Shown: positions 43,119 to 51,419 of the stretch, piece by piece
Position numbering within the stretch: position 1 is the first letter of the stretch
Layout: each line of letters starts with the position of its first letter
Assembly: GCA_030432235.1 (NCBI GenBank)
Contig: JAUIHT010000004.1
Coordinates: forward strand, 310,001 to 374,000
DNA from: Verrucomicrobiia bacterium
Lineage (GTDB): Bacteria > Verrucomicrobiota > Verrucomicrobiia > Opitutales > Cerasicoccaceae
DNA length: 64,000 nucleotides
Direction: 5' to 3'
Notes under the pieces: generated by a model
Databases searched by the model: none
What the model was told of the DNA's origin: nothing
The model's input: the letters and a program-made list of their open reading frames with translations, nothing else
Translations under genes and position numbers: made by a program

Positions 43119-46100
43119 ATGACTACCTTGCCTGATGCTACCTCTTTCACCTTTGATATCGGCCACTCCAGCATAGGCTGGGCGGCACTCCAAGAGCCGT
43201 CCTCTCCCGGTGGAGCCCCGCAGTTGCTTGGCTGCGGCAGTGTGGTCTTCCCTCCGGACGACTGCCAGAACCAGCAACGAGCGGCCTTCCGGCGACAACG
43301 ACGTCACATCGCCTCCACCCGCAACCGCATCAAACGCCTGAGCAAGCTCCTCGCCCACATCGGCGCTCTCACTCCGGAGCAGTTGTCAGCCCGGCACACG
43401 CAGGGCGGCGGGCACAGTTTCCCCTGGCTTCTAGCCGCCCGCGTTCTGGTTTCAGACAAGACGCTGAACTGGGAGGAGCTGTGGGACGTGCTCCGCTGGT
43501 ATGCCCACAACCGTGGCTACGACGGCAACGCTCTCTGGTCCGGGCAAACCCAGGGTGACGACACCGACGAGGATGCCCAAAAAGTGGAAAACGCCCGAAA
43601 GCTGATGGAGGAATACGGCACAGAAACCATGGCGGAAACGGTCTGCGCCTTCCTCGGGCTCGATCCACGCATCCATAAAAATCGCGCCCCCACCCTCTAT
43701 TTCAAGGGCAACAACGCCGCCTTCCCCCGGCAAATTACCGTGGATGAGGTCCGGCGCATTCTGGAGGCGCATAAAGGCAAATTGCCCGGTCTCGACGAGG
43801 CTTTCATCGACGCCCTCATATGCGACTGGAAAGTCGCAAGGGATTCGCTCGGAGTCACCATCCGCCTGCCCGGACGCTATCGCGGCGGCCTTCTCTTCGG
43901 GCAGATGGTGCCACGCTTTGACAACCGCATCATCCCGCATTGCCGCATCAGCGGAAAAAAGACGCCCGACCGCCATTGCTCGGCCTTTTACCGCTACCGC
44001 TGGGGTATGCTCATGGTCAACATGCGCAAGCTCGACCCGCTGACGGAGCGTCCTGTCCCGCTCAGCGCGGAAGATCGACAAAAGCTCCATATCGTAATGG
44101 AGCAAGAAGGCTACATGACCAAGTCATCCCTCGGCAAAGCCCTGCGCGATGTCGTTGGGGTCGAGCCCACCAATCTCGATACGTTGTTTCTGACATCGGA
44201 AATGGAAAAGGCACTCATTTTCGATCCGCTCAAGCGAGAGTTGAACAGCTCGCCTTTGAAAGAAGTCTGGCCGCACATCCCTGAAAAATGGCAGAAGGTC
44301 TTCGCGGGCCAGCTCTACAAGGGACGCAAAATCAACGGACGCTCCCCTGCCCTGCGCGATTGGCGCGAGCGCTTGGCCGCCGACGGTGTCGAACTGAGCG
44401 GCTTCGATACCGCTCTGGATGAAGCCCTGAATAAAGCAATCAAGGCACACCGCAGCAAAAAGAAAGCCCCGCCGACCCTCACCACACTTCTCAACATGGA
44501 ATTGCGCCTGCACCATCAGGCCAGCGGCCGCTCACCTTACGCGCGCGACCTCATGGAGAAAGCCTGGGAGCAAATCACGGACGGACTCGACCCCAAGGCG
44601 CGCTTCGAGGACGGCAGCTACGGTTGCCTGGCCGAGACCCCGGAAGTCGTCGCCCGCCAACTGGAAGTCGATATCGACCAGCAGACCAACAACCACCTTG
44701 TCCGCCACAGACTGCATATCTTCCGCAAACTGCTGGCTGACATGACAGCCCGCTATGCCGGCGGCAACCCCGAGGCGATTTCCCAAATCGCTATCGAGGT
44801 CGTGCGTGACCTGCAGGAGTTCTCCGGAAAAACCGCCAAGGAAAAGGCCCAACTCCTCGGCATTAAGCTGTCCGACCATCGTGCCGCCAGCGCTTGGCTG
44901 GAGACACAACGTAAAGAGCTCGGTCTAAACTTTGCTATCACTGCGGGCCTGATCAAGAAAGTCCGCATCGCTAGAGACATGGGGTGGACCTGCCCTTTTA
45001 TCGGTAAAAAATATAGCCTGCAGGACATCCTCGAGGATCGCGTGGACCGCGAGCACATCATTCCCCGTTCTCTGCGCCCTTCAGATTCCCTCGAGTCCCT
45101 CGTCCTGACCTTCAAGCACATCAATCAATGGAAAGGTAAACGAACGGCCTTGCGCTTTATCGAAGAGACTACGGATGACACACGAACACTTTCCCCAGAC
45201 AAGTATCAAAAGTTTGTCGACAGCTTGCCAAGCAAAGGTGGCTCGGACGACGACCAGAAACGCCGCCGCCTGCGCAAGCAGTTCCTACTCATGCGTGACT
45301 ATAACAAGCGCGAAGGCGACTTCACTGGGCGCGACCTGACCCAGACCAGCCACCTCAACAAGCTCGCCGCGCGCGAGGCGTTGAGCTACTTTGCGTCACT
45401 GCGCCCCAATGCAGATGAGCTCCCCCTCAAACCGCACCAGATTGTCCACATGGCCGGTAGTGTGACTAGCGCCGTGAAACGCGCCTGGCGTATCGGGGGC
45501 ACACTTGCACAGGCCAATCCCCAGATTCTGGATGAAAGCGGTCAGCCAAGGCCCAAAGGAGAAATCCGCGATGTCACCCACCTGCACCACGCTCTGGATG
45601 CCGCCACCCTGGCACTGTCCGCCTGGTACTTCCCCAAGGATGGACGGCTCTGGACACTCATGAGCCGACGCCGCCTCAACGAAACCGAAAAAGCCGAGCT
45701 GCAATCCCTGTCTCGACTCCCAATGACCTTCGGCTCGGATGGGAAATTTGATCTGCAAGACCTTCTCGCACCCCTCAAGGCTCAGCTCGTGGCCCGGCTG
45801 GCCGAGAAACGCGTAGTCATGCACCAGCCCCGCACCATGCGTGGACTGAAAGTGCAGCAGAATACGTGGCGTGTGCTGGGCCCAGACGAGAATGATCCTG
45901 AAAAATATACGATTACCCAAGCGATGCGAGATTCATCAACACGTAAGCGCAAAAGAAAGTTCGGCAGTGAAAAAGTGCGTAAGCTTCACGGAACACATCC
46001 TGTGAACGGCAGCGGCAAGCTATCCCACCTTAAGGGGGCGCTTATCATCGAAACGAACTATGGCGTGTGTCTCGACCCGCAGCCAGAGGTCATTCCCCAT

Positions 46101-46415
46101 TTCCAGGTCTGGCAGAAGCTGCAGGAAATCAGAAATGCCAACGGAGGCGATACACCGCGCATTTTGCGCAATGGCGATGTCATACAGCTTTCCAAAGGTA
46201 AATTTCATGAACTGAGCCCTCGTTGGAGAATTCGCTCAGTCAAGGAGGATAGCTCAAAAGGCATACTTGTCGATATGACCTTCCCTGACTTGGTGAAGGT
46301 AGAAAGCAAAGGCTATGGTATCAGACGCGATGTCAGACTGAGAACACTACTGAAAGATGGCCTTTGTATCCTCGGAACTGATTATACCGGGACTGTCGCC
46401 CAATCTGAATCGTAG
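43119..46415 (+). CDS. cas9: Cas9 nuclease, type II-C
   Basis: A 1098-aa RNA-guided nuclease. RuvC-I FTFDIGHSSIGWAAL has Asp13. An Arg-rich bridge helix (QQRAAFRRQRRHIASTRNRI) is followed by the recognition lobe. RuvC-II is IAIEVVRDL (Glu560), HNH is DREHIIPRSLRPSDSLESL with His646, and RuvC-III is VTHLHHALDAATLAL with His823/824 and Asp827. All catalytic residues appear intact. Segments such as LLFGQMVPRFDNRII and WYAHNRGYD are characteristic of the compact verrucomicrobial (Akkermansia-like) II-C clade. cas1 follows after 5 bp. No clear Shine-Dalgarno precedes the ATG (CTCCTAAG), which is unusual. Confidence 0.97.
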   Translation: MTTLPDATSFTFDIGHSSIGWAALQEPSSPGGAPQLLGCGSVVFPPDDCQNQQRAAFRRQRRHIASTRNRIKRLSKLLAHIGALTPEQLSARHTQGGGHSFPWLLAARVLVSDKTLNWEELWDVLRWYAHNRGYDGNALWSGQTQGDDTDEDAQKVENARKLMEEYGTETMAETVCAFLGLDPRIHKNRAPTLYFKGNNAAFPRQITVDEVRRILEAHKGKLPGLDEAFIDALICDWKVARDSLGVTIRLPGRYRGGLLFGQMVPRFDNRIIPHCRISGKKTPDRHCSAFYRYRWGMLMVNMRKLDPLTERPVPLSAEDRQKLHIVMEQEGYMTKSSLGKALRDVVGVEPTNLDTLFLTSEMEKALIFDPLKRELNSSPLKEVWPHIPEKWQKVFAGQLYKGRKINGRSPALRDWRERLAADGVELSGFDTALDEALNKAIKAHRSKKKAPPTLTTLLNMELRLHHQASGRSPYARDLMEKAWEQITDGLDPKARFEDGSYGCLAETPEVVARQLEVDIDQQTNNHLVRHRLHIFRKLLADMTARYAGGNPEAISQIAIEVVRDLQEFSGKTAKEKAQLLGIKLSDHRAASAWLETQRKELGLNFAITAGLIKKVRIARDMGWTCPFIGKKYSLQDILEDRVDREHIIPRSLRPSDSLESLVLTFKHINQWKGKRTALRFIEETTDDTRTLSPDKYQKFVDSLPSKGGSDDDQKRRRLRKQFLLMRDYNKREGDFTGRDLTQTSHLNKLAAREALSYFASLRPNADELPLKPHQIVHMAGSVTSAVKRAWRIGGTLAQANPQILDESGQPRPKGEIRDVTHLHHALDAATLALSAWYFPKDGRLWTLMSRRRLNETEKAELQSLSRLPMTFGSDGKFDLQDLLAPLKAQLVARLAEKRVVMHQPRTMRGLKVQQNTWRVLGPDENDPEKYTITQAMRDSSTRKRKRKFGSEKVRKLHGTHPVNGSGKLSHLKGALIIETNYGVCLDPQPEVIPHFQVWQKLQEIRNANGGDTPRILRNGDVIQLSKGKFHELSPRWRIRSVKEDSSKGILVDMTFPDLVKVESKGYGIRRDVRLRTLLKDGLCILGTDYTGTVAQSES

Positions 46416-46420
46416 GAAAA

Positions 46421-47341
46421 ATGTCCTACCACGTGGTCAACATCGACAGCCCGGAGTGCAGTGTTAGCTGCTCCAAGGGACAGTTGACCTGCCGTGAGGC
46501 CGATGGACAAGTCCGCCAATTGCCCTTGGAAGACGTCGCGGCCATCGTCATCACCAGCTTTTCCGCGCATCTGCACAGCCATCTGCTCCTGGAAAGCGCC
46601 CGGCACGGTGTTTCCCTTGTCATATGCGAACGCTTCCAGCCCGTCAGCCTGCTGCTTCCCGCCAATCGCAGCAGTGATACCCTTTTAACCAAAGCGGCCC
46701 TCTCCCTTCCTAAACGCACCACGGAAACACTCTGGAGAAAGACCCTCGATGCCAAGTGCCTCAATCAGGCCCTGCTTGCACGTCACCTTGTACCCGAACA
46801 CCCAAAGCTGGAGCCACTGGAGAAAACCGCACGGCGTAAGAGCCTGCTCAAAGAGTCACCCTGCGCCCGCTACTACTGGCAGATTTTCGCCGACGCAATC
46901 GGGGCAACTGACTTCCGACGCAGCCGGGACGGTGGCGGAGCCAACGACTTGCTCAACTTCGGTTACGCCGTGCTGCTCTCCCTCATCCTGCAAAAGCTGT
47001 TCGCTCTCGGACTCGATCCCACCCTCGGCATCTCTCACGAAACCCGCGAACGCGCCACTCCCTTGGCTTACGACCTGATGGAACCATTTCGTCCGTGCGT
47101 AGACTGGCGCGTCGCTCGCTGGCTACGCGAAGAAGCACCGGTTGGCCAAACGCGCATCGACGGACGCTTCCGTCGTTACGTAACGGAATTTGTCGTCGAA
47201 CGTGTCGGCTATCTGGAGTTGGAAATGCCCCTTCGCAACTGCCTCGAGGAAGTCGTGCGCAGTTTCCGCAAAGCCGTGCTCACCAAGCAAACACGCAACT
47301 ACCAACCATGGACCCCCTCAAATTCAAAATGGGTTGGCTAA
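46421..47341 (+). CDS. cas1: Cas1 integrase of the CRISPR adaptation complex
   Basis: A 306-aa Cas1 of the type II subfamily. The N-terminal beta domain (CSKGQLTCREADGQVRQLPL) and the helical lobe are present. The acidic/His active-site residues are seen as KESPCARYYWQIFAD (Glu), LGISHETRERATPLAYDLME (His, Asp) and the loop PFRPCVDWRVARWL. It begins 5 bp after cas9 and overlaps cas2 by 34 bp. With cas2 it would integrate new spacers at the leader end. No csn2 or cas4 is present, which makes this subtype II-C. Confidence 0.96.
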   Translation: MSYHVVNIDSPECSVSCSKGQLTCREADGQVRQLPLEDVAAIVITSFSAHLHSHLLLESARHGVSLVICERFQPVSLLLPANRSSDTLLTKAALSLPKRTTETLWRKTLDAKCLNQALLARHLVPEHPKLEPLEKTARRKSLLKESPCARYYWQIFADAIGATDFRRSRDGGGANDLLNFGYAVLLSLILQKLFALGLDPTLGISHETRERATPLAYDLMEPFRPCVDWRVARWLREEAPVGQTRIDGRFRRYVTEFVVERVGYLELEMPLRNCLEEVVRSFRKAVLTKQTRNYQPWTPSNSKWVG

Positions 47342-47643
47342 TCGTCGCCTTCGACCTGCCGGTCACCGAAAAGGAAGCCCGTAAGGCCTACTCGGACTTT
47401 CGCAAATTCTTATTGAATGACGGCTACCAGATGATACAGTTCAGCGTGTATGCTCGTTCACTTGTCACCTACTCAAGAATGCAGACGCATATACGACGCC
47501 TTGAGCAGGAAATCCCGCCTGAAGGCAGCATCCGAGCTTGGTACGTTACACAGGCACAATGGCAACGAAGCCTCGTCATCCACGGCAAACCAGCAGAAAA
47601 AGCTGACCCGGAATCACTTCCGGATCAGCTTATTTTCTGGTAA
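47308..47643 (+). CDS. cas2: Cas2 adaptation protein
   Basis: A 111-aa Cas2. GWLIVAFDLPVTEKEARKAY carries the beta1 Asp, and FRKFLLNDGYQMIQFSVYAR is the second core segment. The ATG at 47308 overlaps cas1's end by 34 bp. An alternative ATG at 47329 gives 104 aa and keeps all conserved parts. The gene ends 31 bp before the first repeat of the array. Its role is the Cas1-Cas2 integration scaffold. Confidence 0.95.
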   Translation: MDPLKFKMGWLIVAFDLPVTEKEARKAYSDFRKFLLNDGYQMIQFSVYARSLVTYSRMQTHIRRLEQEIPPEGSIRAWYVTQAQWQRSLVIHGKPAEKADPESLPDQLIFW

Positions 47644-47674
47644 GCATTTGACTGTCAGCCACTTCAGGATTGGC

Positions 47675-48897
47675 AGTCTTCACACTTAGGAATTGGATTC
47701 AAGGCAAAGCGGCATCACCAACGACGCCGCCACCAATACCAGTCTTCACACTTAGGAATTGGATTCAAGGCAAAGCCAAATCGGGCGCGGCCATGAAAAC
47801 ACCACCAGTCTTCACACTTAGGAATTGGATTCAAGGCAAAGCGAGTTGATTGGTTAGATGCCCAGCTCGGGCAGTCTTCACACTTAGGAATTGGATTCAA
47901 GGCAAAGCCATGACGGGCAGACCTCCTCGCAGATTTTGAGTCTTCACACTTAGGAATTGGATTCAAGGCAAAGCGCGAGCCTCTGTCCACCCGCACGCCT
48001 CCGCAGTCTTCACACTTAGGAATTGGATTCAAGGCAAAGCCAGTCATCAGGAGGAACCCGTCGGAACCGTAGTCTTCACACTTAGGAATTGGATTCAAGG
48101 CAAAGCCCGCTGCTCATCGCGGAATCGTCGCTTATCAGTCTTCACACTTAGGAATTGGATTCAAGGCAAAGCCGAGGACCTTCTCGACCGTCGCGGTTTC
48201 GCAGTCTTCACACTTAGGAATTGGATTCAAGGCAAAGCAAGAAACTGTGCTCTGCAACCGCGTCCGCCAGTCTTCACACTTAGGAATTGGATTCAAGGCA
48301 AAGCAGACAGCCTCGGCCAATCCCGCTACTCTGGAGTCTTCACACTTAGGAATTGGATTCAAGGCAAAGCGTCTGCGGATGGTTCATGCGGTGCATGGCC
48401 AGTCTTCACACTTAGGAATTGGATTCAAGGCAAAGCGAAAGGAGTAATCATTGTCCTGGCTGGGAAGTCTTCACACTTAGGAATTGGATTCAAGGCAAAG
48501 CCAATCCGGAGAGAACCACGCCAGCCCAACCAGTCTTCACACTTAGGAATTGGATTCAAGGCAAAGCTAGTTTTTGTGCATGCTGTCTGTGGAGTGAAGT
48601 CTTCACACTTAGGAATTGGATTCAAGGCAAAGCTGTCGTTTGATTGTAGTCGCCTGTTGCTGGAGTCTTCACACTTAGGAATTGGATTCAAGGCAAAGCT
48701 TTTCGTCCGGCTTGCATGAGTAGTTTTCGAGTCTTCACACTTAGGAATTGGATTCAAGGCAAAGCAGCTGGATGCTCGCGGCCATCACGTCACGTAGTCT
48801 TCACACTTAGGAATTGGATTCAAGGCAAAGCAGGAGAAATAGGTTGGCGTCGGCGATGGATAGTCTTCACACTTAGGAATTGGATTCAAGGCAAAGC
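47675..48897 (-). CRISPR. Type II-C CRISPR array, 19 repeats and 18 spacers
   Basis: The 36-bp repeat reads, on the plus strand, AGTCTTCACACTTAGGAATT then GGATTCAAGGCAAAGC. All 19 copies look identical by eye. Spacers are 30 nt except the twelfth from the left, which is 29 nt (48437-48465). The tracrRNA anti-repeat pairs with the start of the repeat in the minus reading (GCTTTGCC...), so crRNAs are probably transcribed leftward from the AT-rich side near 48900, toward cas2. I found no spacer matching this window by eye. Confidence 0.97.
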
Positions 48898-49000
48898 TTG
48901 GTAACATATTATTTTCGTGATGATCATAATGACGCTGCCAACTAAAAACACTTTTTTCGTAAAGTATTACCAGAAGCCGCGTAATAGAATAGGAGAACCT
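48898..49000 (-). promoter_or_regulatory. AT-rich CRISPR leader
   Basis: AT-rich sequence (48898-48960) lies next to the last repeat. On the minus strand it holds TATGAT (48928-48923) and TAATAT close to the array, which may act as -10 boxes. No consensus -35 is evident. It also forms the intergenic space before the rightward integrase at 49024. Confidence 0.55.
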
Positions 49001-49023
49001 AAACATACATAAATATTACAGCA

Positions 49024-50343
49024 ATGACCTCCTACGTTTTCAAACCGCGCCGTCGTGACCGAGACGGGAAATCCGTTCCTGCCAAGCATTACCGAGGGCG
49101 CTTTCGGCTCGCTGGCGACTACGCCGTAACCGAGATTGCACTTAACACTACCGATAAACAAGTAGCGCAAAAGCGCCTTGAAGAAATCGTGTTGGAGAAA
49201 GAACGCGAACGAGAGGGACTGATAGCTCCAAAGCTCCAGCGTGTATCTGCTGAGAGGCCACTCCTTGAGCACATGGTGGAATATCTTAAAGATCTTAATA
49301 CCCTCGGACGCGATAAGGAGTATATTGACCGACTCGAAACCCGTATACGCCGTTTGATTACCCAATGTGATTGGCGTCTGGCCATGGATATTACAGCCGA
49401 CCGCTTTACGCACTGGCGCACTGAGCAGTCCGATTTTGCTCCTAAAACACTCAATGACCACCTTAACGCCATTAGCAGCTTACTGAACTGGATGGTAGAA
49501 AAGGGGCGCTTGATAGCTAACCCCTTGAAAAAGGTCCAAAAGGTCGATTTGCGCGGGCGACAGGCCAAGAGAAGGGCATTCACCGATGAGGAATTCAAAA
49601 AACTACTTTCAGTCTCCAATCAAAATCGCAGCCTCATCTACCTGACAGCCGCCTACACAGGTATGCGTAAAGGGGAGTTGATCGGTCTTGTCTGGGGCGA
49701 CTGCTACATGGAGGAGGAGCGACCTTACCTAGCCGCACGTGCGGTCACGACCAAGAACGCTAAGGATGCAACTATTCCTTTGCATCCGCGCTTGGCAGCG
49801 GAGCTACTTACTGTGCGGCCACAGGATGCCAAAGCCAACGATCCTGTCTTTCCGGCAATGAAAGACATTAGCCACGCCATCCGGCGGGATATTGAGCGAG
49901 CGGGGATTGAACGCATTGACGCTATGGGGCGGAAGCTGGATTTCCACGCCTTACGCTACACTTTCGCTACTCGACTGGCCCGCGAGGGCACAGCGCAACG
50001 CACCGCTCAGGAGCTTATGCGTCACAGCGACCCCAAGTTGACGGCCCAGATCTATACCGACGCAAGCCAACTGCCGACTTTTGATGCGGTCAAATCGCTT
50101 TCCTGGGTAGATGGAAAGTGTGACAACGAGATTTCAAATCCCCCACTCATAGCCCCACTTTCTCCAGACTTTTGGGGTCCTCTCCAGTCACGGCATGGCA
50201 CAGTCAATCATTGCGATGTATCCACGAAACCCGTTGAGGATGAGTCGGATAGTCTCGAATTGGCAGGCGCTGTCGCCAATGAGAAATGGCGTCCCCACGG
50301 GGATTCGAACCCCGGTCGCTGGAATGAAAATCCAGTGTCCTAG
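49024..50343 (+). CDS. Tyrosine integrase next to tRNA-Glu
   Basis: A 439-aa phage-type integrase. The catalytic motifs are AAYTGMRKGELIGLVWGD (Arg), LDFHALRYTFATRLAREGTA (box II) and MRHSDPKLTAQIYTDASQ (His, Tyr), with catalytic Arg/His/Arg/His/Tyr all present. The last 75 residues are not part of the core domain. The final ones (WRPHGDSNPGRWNENPVS) are encoded by the antisense strand of tRNA-Glu, so the ORF runs into the att site. It is probably the integrase that inserted the element into tRNA-Glu. The nearest Shine-Dalgarno-like AGGAG is about 28 nt upstream of 49024, which is weak. Confidence 0.93.
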   Translation: MTSYVFKPRRRDRDGKSVPAKHYRGRFRLAGDYAVTEIALNTTDKQVAQKRLEEIVLEKEREREGLIAPKLQRVSAERPLLEHMVEYLKDLNTLGRDKEYIDRLETRIRRLITQCDWRLAMDITADRFTHWRTEQSDFAPKTLNDHLNAISSLLNWMVEKGRLIANPLKKVQKVDLRGRQAKRRAFTDEEFKKLLSVSNQNRSLIYLTAAYTGMRKGELIGLVWGDCYMEEERPYLAARAVTTKNAKDATIPLHPRLAAELLTVRPQDAKANDPVFPAMKDISHAIRRDIERAGIERIDAMGRKLDFHALRYTFATRLAREGTAQRTAQELMRHSDPKLTAQIYTDASQLPTFDAVKSLSWVDGKCDNEISNPPLIAPLSPDFWGPLQSRHGTVNHCDVSTKPVEDESDSLELAGAVANEKWRPHGDSNPGRWNENPVS

Positions 50344-50364
50344 ACCTGACTAGACGATGGGGAC
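50290..50364 (-). tRNA. tRNA-Glu (anticodon UUC)
   Basis: The minus strand folds as a full cloverleaf. The acceptor is GTCCCCA with TGGGGAC, the anticodon stem is CTGGA with TCCAG around the loop TTTTCAT (anticodon TTC), and the T-arm carries GGTTCGAATCC. The discriminator G is at 50290 and an encoded CCA follows at 50289-50287. Its 3' half is overlapped by the integrase ORF on the other strand and is the probable attachment site. Confidence 0.96.
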
Positions 50365-50471
50365 TAGTATTCAGGAAAACGCTGGAAAGTAGCCTTTCGT
50401 GGTCGCGGCGCAAGTTCTTTTTTCAGAAAAATCTGCGTGCCAAGCACGCGCGGGCATGCCAGCCTGAGCCC

Positions 50472-51380
50472 ATGTTGAGCCTGGAACAAATTCGCTCGCT
50501 GCTGCCGGACGAGCCTCTACGCACTCCGGAGCTGCCTTTCGAGAAGGTTGCCTCGGGCAAAGTACGCGAGATTTACGACCTCGGGCCGCGGCTGCTCATT
50601 GTAGCCAGCGACCGCCTGTCGGCTTTCGATGTCATCCTGCCGGGCGGCGTACCGGGCAAAGGTATCCTGCTGACGCAGTTGAGCCTGTGGTGGTTCGCCC
50701 AGACCGGCTCCATCATGCAAAATCACCTCGTGGATCACCACGATGAGGCCCTCGCCGAAGTGCTCACGAATCACCCGGAGTACATCCCACGCTCCATGCT
50801 GGTGCGCAAGCTTGAGCCCCTCAAACTGGAGGCGGTGGTGCGCGGGTACCTCGCGGGCGCCGGCTGGAAGGAATACAAAAACACCGGCAAGCTCTGGCAA
50901 CACGAGCTGCCCACCGGCATGCAGGAAAGCGAGGCCCTACCCGAGCCGCTCTTCACTCCCACGACCAAGGCCGAGGCCGGACACGATTTGCCCGTGGACG
51001 ACGAAGAGGCCAAAAAGATCGTCGGTGCGGAGCGCTTCGAGGCAGTCAAGAAAACCGCGCTCTCCCTTTACGACTTTGGCACGCGCAAGGCGGCCGAGGC
51101 AGGCCTCATCTTGGCGGATACGAAATTTGAGTTCGGAGGGTCGGCGGATGGCGAGCTATTCCTCATCGACGAAGTGCTGACGCCCGACTCCTCCCGCTAC
51201 TGGCCACGCGAGGGCTACGCTCCAGGTAAGACTCAGCCGGCCTTTGACAAGCAGTACGTGCGCGATTATCTGGAAACACTCGACTGGGACAAGACCTACC
51301 CCGGCCCCGACTTGCCGGGCAAGGTGGTTTACAATACCCGCCAAAAATACCTCGAAGCCCTGGAACACCTGATGGGTTGA
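50472..51380 (+). CDS. purC: Phosphoribosylaminoimidazolesuccinocarboxamide synthase
   Basis: A 302-aa SAICAR synthase that joins CAIR and aspartate in purine biosynthesis. ASGKVREIYDLGPRLLIVAS is the ATP-binding N-terminal hairpin. LEAVVRGYLAGAGWKEYKNT and LFTPTTKAEAGHDLPVDDEE are the family signatures, and LADTKFEFGG holds the catalytic region with a metal-binding Glu. The length fits eukaryote/verrucomicrobial-type PurC (about 300 aa). It is the first intact chromosomal gene to the right of the tRNA-Glu insertion site and is transcribed alone, with 39 bp to the next gene. Confidence 0.97.
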   Translation: MLSLEQIRSLLPDEPLRTPELPFEKVASGKVREIYDLGPRLLIVASDRLSAFDVILPGGVPGKGILLTQLSLWWFAQTGSIMQNHLVDHHDEALAEVLTNHPEYIPRSMLVRKLEPLKLEAVVRGYLAGAGWKEYKNTGKLWQHELPTGMQESEALPEPLFTPTTKAEAGHDLPVDDEEAKKIVGAERFEAVKKTALSLYDFGTRKAAEAGLILADTKFEFGGSADGELFLIDEVLTPDSSRYWPREGYAPGKTQPAFDKQYVRDYLETLDWDKTYPGPDLPGKVVYNTRQKYLEALEHLMG

Positions 51381-51419
51381 CGAGGCGGGGCAGGCGACTC
51401 ATCCTTATTCTTCGCCATC

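Larger units (their letters stand above)
21313..50364. mobile_element. Mosaic integrated mobilizable region ending at tRNA-Glu
   Basis: Between IclR and tRNA-Glu the gene content changes to mobile functions: excisionase-like HTH, coupling ATPase, three tyrosine recombinases, ArdC, MobF relaxase, XRE regulators, RadC-like protein and CRISPR-Cas. The right border is well supported, because the 3' end of the minus-strand tRNA-Glu is overlapped by a tyrosine integrase gene. The left border near 21.3 kb is inferred from gene content only. I found no second copy of the tRNA 3' end there. Three recombinases suggest nested or composite insertion. No VirB/TrbL-type mating-pore genes are visible. Confidence 0.7.

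Noticed and set aside
47711-48861. Possible self-targeting spacers
   Set aside because: Reading the 18 spacers against this window by eye gave no match. A full search would be needed to be sure.
47715-48904. Open frames on both strands inside the CRISPR array with repeating 20-residue units (e.g. FALNPIPKCED)
   Set aside because: They are translations of the 36-bp repeat with 30-bp spacers (66-bp period divisible by three). They have no ribosome site or protein character.
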